Below, piece by piece: positions 25,418-34,262 of a stretch of 64,000 nt of DNA; positions within the stretch are counted from its first letter, which is position 1; each line of letters begins with the position of its first letter. A program made the position numbers and the translations under genes. This DNA comes from Actinomycetota bacterium (GTDB lineage: Bacteria; Actinomycetota; Actinomycetes; S36-B12; UBA5976): assembly GCA_947452765.1 (NCBI GenBank), contig CANGDR010000008.1:1-64000 (forward strand). Reading direction: 5' to 3'. Below the pieces are notes generated by a model. That model saw only the letters and a list, made by a program, of their open reading frames with translations. It searched no databases and was not told the origin of the DNA.

Positions 25418-27292
25418 CTAACTCGGGTGATCATATAAGTTAGTTTCTTTAACATAACTACCTACTTGTGTTGCATATAATAAGTACTGGTTGCTAAAAC
25501 CGCTTAAGGTTCTTCCATCGCCGATTGATACATACTTCTCACCAATGTCGGTAATTGTTAAACCTAGCGATCGCGCCAAGATAGATGTTTCGTGGGTGTC
25601 ATTGCTGCAGAAGATAACTGATTTTGACTTTTCCTTCGATGCATCTCGGATAGAAGTGCGATTACCCCACGACCATGACACAAAATCTGGCCCAGCAGAT
25701 TGCCAGCGGTTATTCCAAACTGAGAGTAAGCCATCGTCGCACATAAACACCACGTTCTTATCTGCGTGCCTATACATAAACGAATCTACGATTTTGTAGT
25801 TGTAGTAATAAGCCTTTGTAACCAGCATGCCTTTTAGGGCGGGAGAATCCAACGTTACTCTTTGAACGTTGTTCTGCTTGACTGCGTTAGTTGTGCCTAT
25901 CATAACGAAGGGAAAAATAACCGCCAAACAAAACGATATCGATTGCAATCTAAATAAATTGATCTTGGACAGCTGTGCAATTAAAAATGCTAGAGCTAAC
26001 GGAGTGGACCACCAAATGTGCAACAAGTCCGCAATCGGGTAAGCGCCAATAAGGAGACACGTAGCAACGATTCCAATAACTAGTGATTGGAATTTAAGTT
26101 GGGGATGAAACTCTGATTGATTATCACTAGCAGAAGATTCCGTTACATTAGCAACGCGGTCTGTATATAGTTGCCAAATCATAAAGCCTACGATCATTGG
26201 AACGAAAATAATTGCAAGATAAAGTGGCACATTCACTTGAGCAGAGAACAATCCATCTTTGCCCCAAGGAACAAAAAATTTCGTTGGCAACTTTTTTGGG
26301 AATCGCAACCACTGGTGAGCCGCAAACATGAATGAAGTGATAGCAGCAGCAGTCAGCGTTAAAGAGGTTGCCTCGGTTGGAAGAAATTTGTTCAATAATC
26401 GATGAAGAATCCCTAGAATTAAGATCGCGAGGAGTGCACCTAATGCTGGTTCAGTCACCCTCCAAATAAAGTCGCTTAGCGCGACGGGTGATGTTGCACT
26501 TGCTGGTCCGCTTATCGTGTCAATGCGGTAGGGACCAATAAGACCTAGGTATTTCAGAATCAAAATAAAACTAAGTAGTCCAGATAGCGTTCCTAAAACC
26601 AAAGATTTGGCCTGCTTTATGTTGAAATAGTTCTTTGCAATCGAGAGTGCGACGATCAATGCAAAACCTAAAGCAAGCACAATGCCTATCGTCAACCGCG
26701 TGACTATTGCGATGGAAAGCGAAAATCCAGAAACGAAAAGAATAAATGCACTACTATGGCGATCTTGTTGGTATTCAACACCTTGCAAAAAAAGAAATAA
26801 GAAAATAAGAGCAAAAAAATTAAAAACCACATTAGACCATGGCCATTGTCCAACGAACGAATAGTTATTGTAGGTCACCGTCCAGTCCGCTGAAGTACTG
26901 CTCCACAAGACAACGCCAATCATTCCGGCAACCGGATGATTTACCTTCGCAAGAATTGCAACGATCAAAAGCGCGCTAAGAATCAGAGTTATTGCCGTCA
27001 CTAAACGAATTGTGAGGAGAGGACCAAATCCAAATTTTAAAGTAAGTCCAAGTAAATAACTGCTCACTGGACCGTACTGGTCAAAGTACCCCGAGTGTGG
27101 AAGAAAGCCGTCACGAGAAGCAATAGCTGTGGCAAGCATATATCCGTCATGATGTGGCTCTGGATCAAGTCTCGCGGCGTTGAGGAAATAAAAAGAAGTG
27201 AATGAAAGAGTGACAAAGTATGGGAGAAATTTCCATATTTTTGAGGGCGGAATTTCGGATTGCAAGCGTTGCGATTCTGCAATCATAGACAT
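25418..27292 (-). CDS. Large polytopic membrane protein, GT-C glycosyltransferase-like
   Basis: A protein of about 624 aa with around ten to twelve hydrophobic helices and a soluble C-terminal domain (about 490-624). After the first helix an external loop contains LDPEPHHDGYMLATAIA and FDQYGPVSSYLLGL, in the place where GT-C enzymes of the PMT/ArnT type carry their acidic catalytic motif. It would use a polyprenyl-phosphate sugar on the outer face of the membrane. The frame is open 17 codons further upstream, but ATG 27292 begins a sensible N-terminus (MSMIAESQ). It heads a two-gene minus-strand operon with the SDR at 24378. A polyprenyl-P-sugar could come from the GT2 at 29451. The call is tentative. 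Confidence 0.6.
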   Translation of the reverse strand: MSMIAESQRLQSEIPPSKIWKFLPYFVTLSFTSFYFLNAARLDPEPHHDGYMLATAIASRDGFLPHSGYFDQYGPVSSYLLGLTLKFGFGPLLTIRLVTAITLILSALLIVAILAKVNHPVAGMIGVVLWSSTSADWTVTYNNYSFVGQWPWSNVVFNFFALIFLFLFLQGVEYQQDRHSSAFILFVSGFSLSIAIVTRLTIGIVLALGFALIVALSIAKNYFNIKQAKSLVLGTLSGLLSFILILKYLGLIGPYRIDTISGPASATSPVALSDFIWRVTEPALGALLAILILGILHRLLNKFLPTEATSLTLTAAAITSFMFAAHQWLRFPKKLPTKFFVPWGKDGLFSAQVNVPLYLAIIFVPMIVGFMIWQLYTDRVANVTESSASDNQSEFHPQLKFQSLVIGIVATCLLIGAYPIADLLHIWWSTPLALAFLIAQLSKINLFRLQSISFCLAVIFPFVMIGTTNAVKQNNVQRVTLDSPALKGMLVTKAYYYNYKIVDSFMYRHADKNVVFMCDDGLLSVWNNRWQSAGPDFVSWSWGNRTSIRDASKEKSKSVIFCSNDTHETSILARSLGLTITDIGEKYVSIGDGRTLSGFSNQYLLYATQVGSYVKETNLYDHPS

Positions 27293-27379
27293 ATTTATTA
27301 TCTTATCAGTGCACTTAATGACACCAGATAGGTCACCACGCAACCCTGTTCTACAAGAAAAATGACCCTAAGCGCATGG

Positions 27380-27385
27380 TAGTAT
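27380..27385 (+). promoter_or_regulatory. -10 box, leaderless type, of the FkbM operon
   Basis: TAGTAT is exactly 6 nt before the ATG at 27392, so transcription would begin at or next to the start codon. There is no Shine-Dalgarno. Confidence 0.5.
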
Positions 27386-27391
27386 CAACAA

Positions 27392-28213
27392 ATGGCGAAC
27401 TCTAAGGTCGGTTCAAGAGTATTACTGAGAAATGCCATGATTGCATACTTGCCATCCAAACTTAGCCACTTTGTGAACTGTCAAAAGAATCTTCGATTTG
27501 GAACGCTTGAAGCTGAAATGCCCTGGCTCTCAAAAGTTACCAAAGAGATAGTCGCCACTAATGGCAAGGCTGTTGCAGTTGACGTTGGAGCAAATTTAGG
27601 ATTATTTACCCAACTATTGTTGGACAGCGGCGCGAGCGTAATTGCAATCGAGCCAAATAGCATGCTTTCAAAGTATTTAACCAAAGTATTTGGATCTAAA
27701 ATTACATGCCTCAATATTGGATTATCAAACCTAACTACCTCGGTTGAGTTAAGAATTCCAAGAATAAAAGGAGCTCCGAGACGAATGTCTGGGATGGATG
27801 CCCTAGCAACCATTCATCCACAAAATACGCTATCTGAATTCGATAAAGATTTAGCCTTTCGTAATTTAATAGAAGTAAAAACAATTGATGATTTGTTCCT
27901 TGGCCAAGAGCATCTAGATGTAATAAAAATTGATGTTGAAGGACATGAATTACAAGTTATCCAAGGTGGTCTAGCAAGTTTAAAGAAACATCAGCCTATA
28001 ATCATGTGTGAGATTGAGCTTCGGCATGGTGGAGATCTGGAATCAATTTCGGCAGTGCTCAATAAAATTGGATATCGTGTGGGCGTAATTAACCATGAAA
28101 ATTATAGAGATCTATCAGAATTAGATACTTCCAATTGGAAGGCAGGAAATAGCGAATTTTCAAACTTCATATTTGTTCCCACAAGACTTCTGTCCCTTGT
28201 GGAGAGAGCTTAA
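27392..28213 (+). CDS. FkbM-family methyltransferase
   Basis: A 273-aa SAM-dependent methyltransferase. The SAM motif is AVDVGANLGLFTQLLLDSG followed by the acidic VIAIEPN. The FkbM signature VIKIDVEGHELQVIQGG is near residue 180, and MCEIELRHGG follows. FkbM enzymes O-methylate sugars or polyketides, so this one probably methylates a glycan residue. It is the first gene of a four-gene operon with the iron-type dehydrogenase, a GT2, and the GtrA-FkbM fusion. The start codon follows directly on the dehydrogenase-side promoter arrangement with a TAGTAT box 6 nt upstream. Confidence 0.86.
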   Translation: MANSKVGSRVLLRNAMIAYLPSKLSHFVNCQKNLRFGTLEAEMPWLSKVTKEIVATNGKAVAVDVGANLGLFTQLLLDSGASVIAIEPNSMLSKYLTKVFGSKITCLNIGLSNLTTSVELRIPRIKGAPRRMSGMDALATIHPQNTLSEFDKDLAFRNLIEVKTIDDLFLGQEHLDVIKIDVEGHELQVIQGGLASLKKHQPIIMCEIELRHGGDLESISAVLNKIGYRVGVINHENYRDLSELDTSNWKAGNSEFSNFIFVPTRLLSLVERA

Positions 28214-29434
28214 ATGATGTTTCAATCAGAAAATGGCCGCTCAGATATCGATTTGAATAAATTTTATAGCGATGAAAACAGTGGAAGACTTCACATGCCA
28301 ACCACCTTTTTTTGGGGTTCTGGATTCATAAGAAATATTCCAAATCTTGTCAATAGTCGAAGCGTGGAAGTTTTCATCGATGGAATCGTCGCTGAGCAAA
28401 TGGACTTGTCATGGATTGATGAACTTAACATCTCGAATTTGCATAGAACTTATGGGACTCCGTGGGTTGAAGACGTGGAGGAATACATAGAGGAGAATCC
28501 ACAAAACCCCGAATGCGCACTCGTGATCGGTGGCGGGAGTACCGCTGATTTTGCTAAAGGTGTAATTGCTCGGCGCGCATATGGAGAAATTTCGGAACTA
28601 GGGGTTGGTAAGCGCTCCGGTGCGCAAGTAGCTAAATCTGCTTTACCTGAGATAGTCGGAGTGCCAACTACGATTGGTTCTGGGGCTGAAAGCAGCAGAT
28701 ATTTTGTTCTATATGAAAAGGCAACTAAGGCAAAGGTTCATGGTAAGTCCTGGGCCTTGGTCGCCTCAACCGTAGTTGTAGACCCGGATCTGTTGCGTAA
28801 TCTGCCCCCGCAGGTAGCTATTTCAAGTGCCTTTGACTCGTTCGTACACTACTGGGAAAGCCTTATTTGTAAACATGAAAGCACCTTTGCTACAAGAATG
28901 TTTAGCAAACATGGGATTGCTGAAGTGATTATTAACCTAAAGCGTGTTTTACAAGATAGTAGCGACCTTGAGGCGTGGACTAATTTGGGTCTAAATGCAA
29001 GTTTGGCTGGTACGGCAATTTCAAATACCCGAACGGGCAACATTCACGAAGCTGCAGGAGCGCTGCTTGAACGGGTGAACCTATCGCATGGAGAAACACT
29101 AATGGTATTCGCGCAGTCCGCATACGATCAATACATGACCGAGACTTCAACCCTGCTCGATAACACTGTCCAACAATCCGGATTGGTAGATTTTCAAAGT
29201 GCTTTAAATTGGTGGAACGAGCTATTTGAAAAATATGGAATGATAAATAAGATTTCTCGAGAACTAAATTTGATTTTGGATCTAGATGAAGCTCGCCAAC
29301 ATATCTTTAAACGTGTCTCTAATGACAAAGTGTGGGTTAACAAAGAATCTCCGATTGGTTACGGAGATGCACTGATTCGGGACCTAATCGATGAAGGATT
29401 TTCTAAGTTCCTCACCGACTTAGTTGTGAGCTAG
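28214..29434 (+). CDS. Iron-containing alcohol dehydrogenase-family protein
   Basis: A 406-aa member of the Fe-ADH/dehydroquinate-synthase-like superfamily. The NAD(P) motif is VIGGGSTADFAKG and the metal-site helix is SAFDSFVHYWES (Asp and His). The further His residues are in NIHEAAGALLERV and LSHGETL. GVPTTIGSGAESSRY matches the family GTxxGTGSE-like region. Its ATG follows the FkbM stop directly. Relatives reduce small aldehydes or keto groups, including phosphonoacetaldehyde. In this locus a role in making an unusual glycan substituent or a sugar alcohol is plausible but unproven; no PEP mutase is present to support a phosphonate pathway. Confidence 0.8.
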   Translation: MMFQSENGRSDIDLNKFYSDENSGRLHMPTTFFWGSGFIRNIPNLVNSRSVEVFIDGIVAEQMDLSWIDELNISNLHRTYGTPWVEDVEEYIEENPQNPECALVIGGGSTADFAKGVIARRAYGEISELGVGKRSGAQVAKSALPEIVGVPTTIGSGAESSRYFVLYEKATKAKVHGKSWALVASTVVVDPDLLRNLPPQVAISSAFDSFVHYWESLICKHESTFATRMFSKHGIAEVIINLKRVLQDSSDLEAWTNLGLNASLAGTAISNTRTGNIHEAAGALLERVNLSHGETLMVFAQSAYDQYMTETSTLLDNTVQQSGLVDFQSALNWWNELFEKYGMINKISRELNLILDLDEARQHIFKRVSNDKVWVNKESPIGYGDALIRDLIDEGFSKFLTDLVVS

Positions 29435-29450
29435 CGGAAGCAGTCTGATA

Positions 29451-30413
29451 ATGCGTAAAATTTCTCACATCACTGTAATGACTCCAGCCTTTAACGAGGA
29501 ATCCGGTATCGAAGAATGCGTAATCGCAGTCAAAAGGGTTTTCGAAGAAGAGTTGATCGGAATTCAGTTGACGCATTTAATCATTGACAATGGATCTACT
29601 GACAAAACTGTTGAAGTTTTGCGTGAAATTATTAAAACAAATCCTCAGGTAAAAGTAATTGTCAATTCCCGAAATTTTGGTCCTCATAAATCTCCATATC
29701 ACGGAACACTCCTCATGGAAGGGGATGCCGTTATTCCGTTAGTTGCAGATTTGCAGACGCCTCCTGACTTAATTCCAGCAATGGTAAGACTCTGGGAACA
29801 AGGATTCGATGTAGTGGCCGCGGTGCGGGCAGAGATGAAAGAAGGGCTCTTCACTAGGTTCACAAGAAATATCTATTACAAGATTTTAAGTAAGTTGACC
29901 GGAGCCAATCAGATCTCACATTTCATTGGCTTTGGTCTTTTTGATAAAAAGGTTATAGATGCGTTAAGGATGTTCGACGACCCAGAGCCTTACTTCCGAG
30001 GTTTAATTTCTGAAGTCGGATTCAAACAGACCACTGTCGCATATTCTCAGCCAGAGCGGAAACATGGTAAATCGCGTCAAAATATATGGGACAAAGTCGA
30101 TTACGCTTCGTTGGGCTTGACAAAGTCATCATCGCGACCGCTCTTCATACTTGTTATCCTTGCCGTCGCGTTAGGCGCGACCTCAATTCTATTAGCAGCA
30201 TTATTTACGATAGCTAAATTGATTTGGTGGAATTATTTCGCGGTTGGGATAATTCCAATTCTAATTCTCATGCTATTTCTGGGTTCCGTACAGCTTCTTT
30301 CTTTAGGTTTAATTGGCTTGTATGTAAATGTGATACTTCAACAGGTTAGGTATCGCCCGCACGTCGTGGAACTAGAGCGAATAAATTTTTCTCAGCGTAG
30401 CGATGAATCCTAG
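29451..30413 (+). CDS. DPM1/ArnC-like family 2 glycosyltransferase
   Basis: A 320-aa GT2 enzyme. The GT-A domain (about 1-225) has TVMTPAFNEESGIEE, LIIDNGSTDKT and the metal-binding DLQTPPDL in VADLQTPPDL. Two C-terminal membrane helices (about 235-300) anchor it. Such enzymes make polyprenyl-phosphate sugars, which GtrA-type proteins flip and GT-C transferases use. The next gene, starting immediately after its stop, encodes exactly a GtrA domain, which supports that role. It follows the dehydrogenase by 16 nt. Confidence 0.87.
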   Translation: MRKISHITVMTPAFNEESGIEECVIAVKRVFEEELIGIQLTHLIIDNGSTDKTVEVLREIIKTNPQVKVIVNSRNFGPHKSPYHGTLLMEGDAVIPLVADLQTPPDLIPAMVRLWEQGFDVVAAVRAEMKEGLFTRFTRNIYYKILSKLTGANQISHFIGFGLFDKKVIDALRMFDDPEPYFRGLISEVGFKQTTVAYSQPERKHGKSRQNIWDKVDYASLGLTKSSSRPLFILVILAVALGATSILLAALFTIAKLIWWNYFAVGIIPILILMLFLGSVQLLSLGLIGLYVNVILQQVRYRPHVVELERINFSQRSDES

Positions 30414-31610
30414 ATGCAGGAATTATTCGGCCGACCTATTTCCGAAGACACTAAGCTAACGGCGCGATACGTGGTTGTCGGTAGTTGGAACATGGCTTTC
30501 GGGATAACTATTTTCACGTTGACGTACTTGTTTGTAGGTTCCGATAAGTCGTATGTACTAGTAGCGGTTATAGCGCATCCCATTAGCGTAGTGCAGGCAC
30601 ATTATGTACAACGAAAAATTGTATGGAAATCCAACAATAACTATTTTCCAGAGCTAACAAGATTTGCGATTGTACAAACGCAGGGATTAATTTCTACGCT
30701 AGCTATGATGAGTATTTTAATTGAATATTTCAAATTTGAAGTTATTTCATCTCAGATAATAAGTACTGTTATTATTACTTTTATTACCTTTCTATTCATG
30801 AGGTATTGGACATTTTCGAAGAGACAAATCTCGAAAGATAGCCCACAAGATTTGAGTTTGAGGAGCAAAAGAATGTTAACTAGACTTCGCGAATACCGAC
30901 GCTCTAACTCTGTACATACGCTTCCTGATCGCGTAGCTATGTTTCTAAATGCAATTAGTACTAAGAGAAAAAGCCAGAACATCGGGCACTTAAGTGTTGC
31001 CGAATTGAACTCCCAGCTTGGAAAGAATCCTGTAATAGTTGAGGTGGGAAGTTTTAATGGAAAAGACACTTTACGTCTTGCAAGAAACTTTACGAATGCA
31101 TCAGTTTATGGTTTTGAGCCCGTTCCAGAATTGTTTTCTGTAGCGGTGCGAAGATGCCTTAAGGCAAAAAATGTGAAAATGCTGCAGCTTGCAGCATCAA
31201 ATTTTAATGGGTGGACTTCGCTAAATGTCAGCGAGGGAACTTCAAGGGCTTCGTCCTCAATACTTGATCCCAATCCAGTGGGCAAATTTTTTAGAGGACT
31301 CACTTTTGATAACCAAAAACGGGTTCTTGTTGCAACTATCAAGCTTTCTGACTGGTTTGACGAGACAGGCCTTGAAAAAATTGACCTCCTTTGGATTGAT
31401 GTACAAGGCGCAGAGGGGCTAGTTCTGCAAGGACTTGAAGAGAAACTGAATTTAGTCAAGATGATTTATTCCGAGATTAACTTCGAGGAAACTTATACAG
31501 GGGCAATACTTTTCGAAGGCGTAAAAATATTCCTAGAAGAACGAGGGTTCACATTGAAGCAAGTTTGGCGGGATGGCCCAGCTGGCGATGCTCTGTTTAT
31601 TAGAAATTAA
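30414..31610 (+). CDS. GtrA-like membrane domain fused to an FkbM methyltransferase
   Basis: A 398-aa two-domain protein. Residues about 15-140 form a GtrA-like four-helix membrane domain (ARYVVVGSWNMAFGITIFT, then FLFMRYWTFSK). A basic linker (about 145-195) follows, then an FkbM-type methyltransferase (about 205-398) with VEVGSFNGKDTLRLA, VYGFEPVPE and LLWIDVQGAEGLVLQG. GtrA proteins are thought to flip polyprenyl-P-sugars; the fused methyltransferase could modify the same sugar. The reading frame is continuous, and the sequence alone shows no frameshift. The ATG follows the GT2 stop directly. The fusion could be real or a recent join of two genes. Confidence 0.82.
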   Translation: MQELFGRPISEDTKLTARYVVVGSWNMAFGITIFTLTYLFVGSDKSYVLVAVIAHPISVVQAHYVQRKIVWKSNNNYFPELTRFAIVQTQGLISTLAMMSILIEYFKFEVISSQIISTVIITFITFLFMRYWTFSKRQISKDSPQDLSLRSKRMLTRLREYRRSNSVHTLPDRVAMFLNAISTKRKSQNIGHLSVAELNSQLGKNPVIVEVGSFNGKDTLRLARNFTNASVYGFEPVPELFSVAVRRCLKAKNVKMLQLAASNFNGWTSLNVSEGTSRASSSILDPNPVGKFFRGLTFDNQKRVLVATIKLSDWFDETGLEKIDLLWIDVQGAEGLVLQGLEEKLNLVKMIYSEINFEETYTGAILFEGVKIFLEERGFTLKQVWRDGPAGDALFIRN

Positions 31611-31703
31611 ACAATAATTTGTTTTTGCTCCACGCCACTAGCGGTCGAATCCTAAGATTTGTGTGACTATTCAGCACTTTAAAGAATTCAGGTACCCAAA
31701 TCT

Positions 31704-32477
31704 TTATTTCCAACTTTTCCAAGGGGCCGTTCCATGGTCCCACATCTCGTTTAGCATCGTCGCTTCTCTGTAAGTATCCATTGGTTGCCAGAAGCCTTCA
31801 TGTCGGTACGCCATCAACTGTCCATCAGAAGCAAGCTTTGCCAAAGGTTCTTGCTCGAGTATGCAGTCATTGTCAAGATATTTGAAAACCTCAGGTTCGA
31901 AAATAAAGTAGCCAACATTTATCCAACCCTCTACTTTTGGTTTTTCTTTAAAGCTCTTAACCAACCCACTAGGCTCTACATCCATGATTCCAAATCGACT
32001 GGAAGGTTGAACGGTGGTTACCGTTGCAAGCTTTCCATGTGACTTATGGAAATCAAGTAGATCTGAAATATTTATATCTGATAGCCCGTCTCCATAGGTG
32101 CATAAGAATCGCTCACCCGCAAGATATTTTTCGGATCGTTTCACGCGTCCACCGGTCATTGTAAGTTCACCGGTGAAGGCTAATGTAACTTTCCAATTTC
32201 CTTCGTCATGTGCATCATGGAAATCAATAACCCGATTTTGGCCGAGAGAGATAGTGAAATCATTGTTTCTAGCCTCGTAATCTAAAAAATATTCCTTTAT
32301 AACGTCACTCTTGTAGCCGGTCGCTACAACAAAATCTTCAATACCGTGTTGCGAGAGACTTTTCATGATGTGCCAGATAATCGGTCGACCGCCAACTTCA
32401 ACCATTGGCTTAGGCTTAAATTCAGTTTCTTCCCGTAATCTGGTACCAAGACCACCAGCCAGTAAGAGTGCCTTCAT
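31704..32477 (-). CDS. rfbF: Glucose-1-phosphate cytidylyltransferase
   Basis: Makes CDP-glucose from CTP and glucose-1-phosphate, the entry step to CDP-dideoxyhexoses. The 257-aa protein begins MKALLLAGGLGTRLREETE, with PKPMVEVGGRPIIWHIMK, FLCTYGDGLSDI and EGFWQPMDTYRE, all typical of RfbF. The frame is open upstream to 32564, but ATG 32477 is chosen because a strong GGGAGGAATA Shine-Dalgarno lies directly before it. It is divergent from rfbH, with 95 bp between the starts. Confidence 0.94.
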   Translation of the reverse strand: MKALLLAGGLGTRLREETEFKPKPMVEVGGRPIIWHIMKSLSQHGIEDFVVATGYKSDVIKEYFLDYEARNNDFTISLGQNRVIDFHDAHDEGNWKVTLAFTGELTMTGGRVKRSEKYLAGERFLCTYGDGLSDINISDLLDFHKSHGKLATVTTVQPSSRFGIMDVEPSGLVKSFKEKPKVEGWINVGYFIFEPEVFKYLDNDCILEQEPLAKLASDGQLMAYRHEGFWQPMDTYREATMLNEMWDHGTAPWKSWK

Positions 32478-32572
32478 TATTCCTCCCAGAACGTGTCCGT
32501 CTAGTGTATCGGAACCAGCTTGTTTGGTTTTCCTGATACCTTTATGCAACGCGACGAGAGGCAAGAATCACT

Positions 32573-33925
32573 ATGCTGGAGAGCGATAATTTAACCGAGA
32601 TTGGCGAAAAAGTGAGTTCTGAGAAAGTTGAACAATTAAGACAAAGTACATTAGCCGCCACTCGGGCGTTTGCGGAAGTCTCTCTTTTAAAATCTGAATT
32701 CATTCCAGGAGAATCGACAGTTCCAGTGTCGGGAAAAGTGCTTGACCCGGATGACATAGTCGCACTCGTCGAATCTTCCCTTGATGGCTGGCTCACGGCT
32801 GGTCGATTTACGGCTGAATTTGAACGCGAGTTAGCTGCATATGTGGGAGCGAGAAGTTCCTTATTTGTTAATAGCGGTTCGAGTGCGAATCTGGTAGCCC
32901 TAAGTGGATTAACCAGCCATAAATTGGGAGCAAAAGCTTTAAAGCCCGGAGATGAAGTATTAACCGTTGCCATGGGTTTTCCAACTACGGTAAATCCGAT
33001 ATTTCAAAACGGGTTAAAGCCAGTCGTTGTAGATGTCGAGCTGGGAACTTATGATGCTAAGGCTGAAATGCTGCGCGAAGCCATCGGTCCTAAGACGCGC
33101 GCAATCATGATGGCTCACACTTTGGGAAATCCATTCGATTTAGATACAGTTCAATCCCTTTGTAAAGAGCACGATCTCTGGTTGGTTGAAGATTCTTGCG
33201 ATGCACTTGGCGCTACATATAGAGGTCAACGTACGGGGAGTTTTGGCGACACTGCGACAGTAAGTTTTTACCCAGCGCATCACATAACAACAGGTGAGGG
33301 CGGCGCTGTTTTCGTAAAGTCGCCACTTGTCAAAAAGCAAGTTGAGTCATTCCGAGACTGGGGCCGCGATTGCTATTGCGAAACTGGGCACGACGATACA
33401 TGCGCGAAGCGATTTGGTTGGAAACTGGGTGATTTGCCGGAGGGATATGATCACAAATATACATATAGCCATATCGGTTACAACCTGAAAGCAACAGATA
33501 TGCAGGCCGCTCTTGGACTAACACAGTTAAAGAAGCTAGATAGATTTATCGCTGCCAGAAACGCAAATTTCGAATATTTATATTCCCGCCTGGATGGAAC
33601 TGAGGGCTTGATACTTCCTAAAGCGACAGAGCATTCTGTGCCCTCATGGTTTGGATTCCCAATTACCTTGGATCCAAGTCACCCGGTAAACCGTGAAGAA
33701 TTGCTTCGCTTCCTTGATTCACGGAAAATTGGAACGCGCTTGATGTTTGCTGGAAATATTTTGAAGCAGCCGGCATACAAGAATGTGGAATTTAGGGTTG
33801 TGGGTGATCTGACTAACACAGATATTGTCATGACTCGAACTTTTTGGGTTGGCGTATATCCAGGACTAACGGAGCCTATGTTGGATTATGTGGTGGACTC
33901 GATTCTAGAATTTGTTGGTAGATGA
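32573..33925 (+). CDS. rfbH: CDP-4-keto-6-deoxyglucose 3-dehydrase (PMP/[2Fe-2S])
   Basis: A 450-aa fold-type I enzyme that removes the C3 hydroxyl of CDP-4-keto-6-deoxyglucose, using PMP and an iron-sulfur cluster. The usual Schiff-base Lys is replaced by His in [14 protein letters not shown], the hallmark of RfbH/DdhC. Cysteines in [16 protein letters not shown] supply the cluster. [11 protein letters not shown] and [13 protein letters not shown] are further family motifs. The enzyme needs an electron-transferring reductase (DdhD/RfbI type), and none is encoded in this window. Divergent from rfbF. Last gene of the polysaccharide locus before the purine genes. Confidence 0.95.
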   Translation: MLESDNLTEIGEKVSSEKVEQLRQSTLAATRAFAEVSLLKSEFIPGESTVPVSGKVLDPDDIVALVESSLDGWLTAGRFTAEFERELAAYVGARSSLFVNSGSSANLVALSGLTSHKLGAKALKPGDEVLTVAMGFPTTVNPIFQNGLKPVVVDVELGTYDAKAEMLREAIGPKTRAIMMAHTLGNPFDLDTVQSLCKEHDLWLVEDSCDALGATYRGQRTGSFGDTATVSFYPAHHITTGEGGAVFVKSPLVKKQVESFRDWGRDCYCETGHDDTCAKRFGWKLGDLPEGYDHKYTYSHIGYNLKATDMQAALGLTQLKKLDRFIAARNANFEYLYSRLDGTEGLILPKATEHSVPSWFGFPITLDPSHPVNREELLRFLDSRKIGTRLMFAGNILKQPAYKNVEFRVVGDLTNTDIVMTRTFWVGVYPGLTEPMLDYVVDSILEFVGR

Positions 33926-34016
33926 CAAAACCGAGGGCATCCCACGGGTTGTTGATTTCTCTGACGTTACTAGACTTATTTATTAGGCGTAACTGCTACT
34001 AAATTTAGGAGTCTCG

Positions 34017-34262
34017 GTGGCGACAGTAGTCGTAAATGTGGCCCTCAAGCCCGAAATACTTGACCCTCAAGGGCGTGCTGTTCTTGGCGCATTGGGTCGC
34101 CTTGGTTTAACTGGCGTTGCTGATGTGCGACAGGGTAAGCAGTTTGTACTCACCATCGATGGTGAAGTTGATGACGCTAAGCTGGCTCAAATAAATGAAA
34201 TAGCTGCCACGTTGTTGAGTAATCCGGTGATTGAAGACTTTACGGTTGAGGTTCGCCCATGA
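34017..34262 (+). CDS. purS: Phosphoribosylformylglycinamidine synthase subunit PurS
   Basis: The small 81-aa subunit that bridges PurQ and PurL in FGAM synthetase. It starts GTG 34017 with an AGGAG Shine-Dalgarno, and has the typical [19 protein letters not shown] opening and [16 protein letters not shown]. It overlaps purQ by 4 nt. A possible -10 TAGACT lies upstream near 33970. Confidence 0.95.
   Translation: MATVVVNVALKPEILDPQGRAVLGALGRLGLTGVADVRQGKQFVLTIDGEVDDAKLAQINEIAATLLSNPVIEDFTVEVRP

Noticed and set aside
22615-29434. Phosphonate biosynthesis (ThDP decarboxylase plus Fe-ADH)
   Set aside because: No PEP mutase is present, and the ThDP enzyme is the long AHAS type rather than the short phosphonopyruvate decarboxylase.
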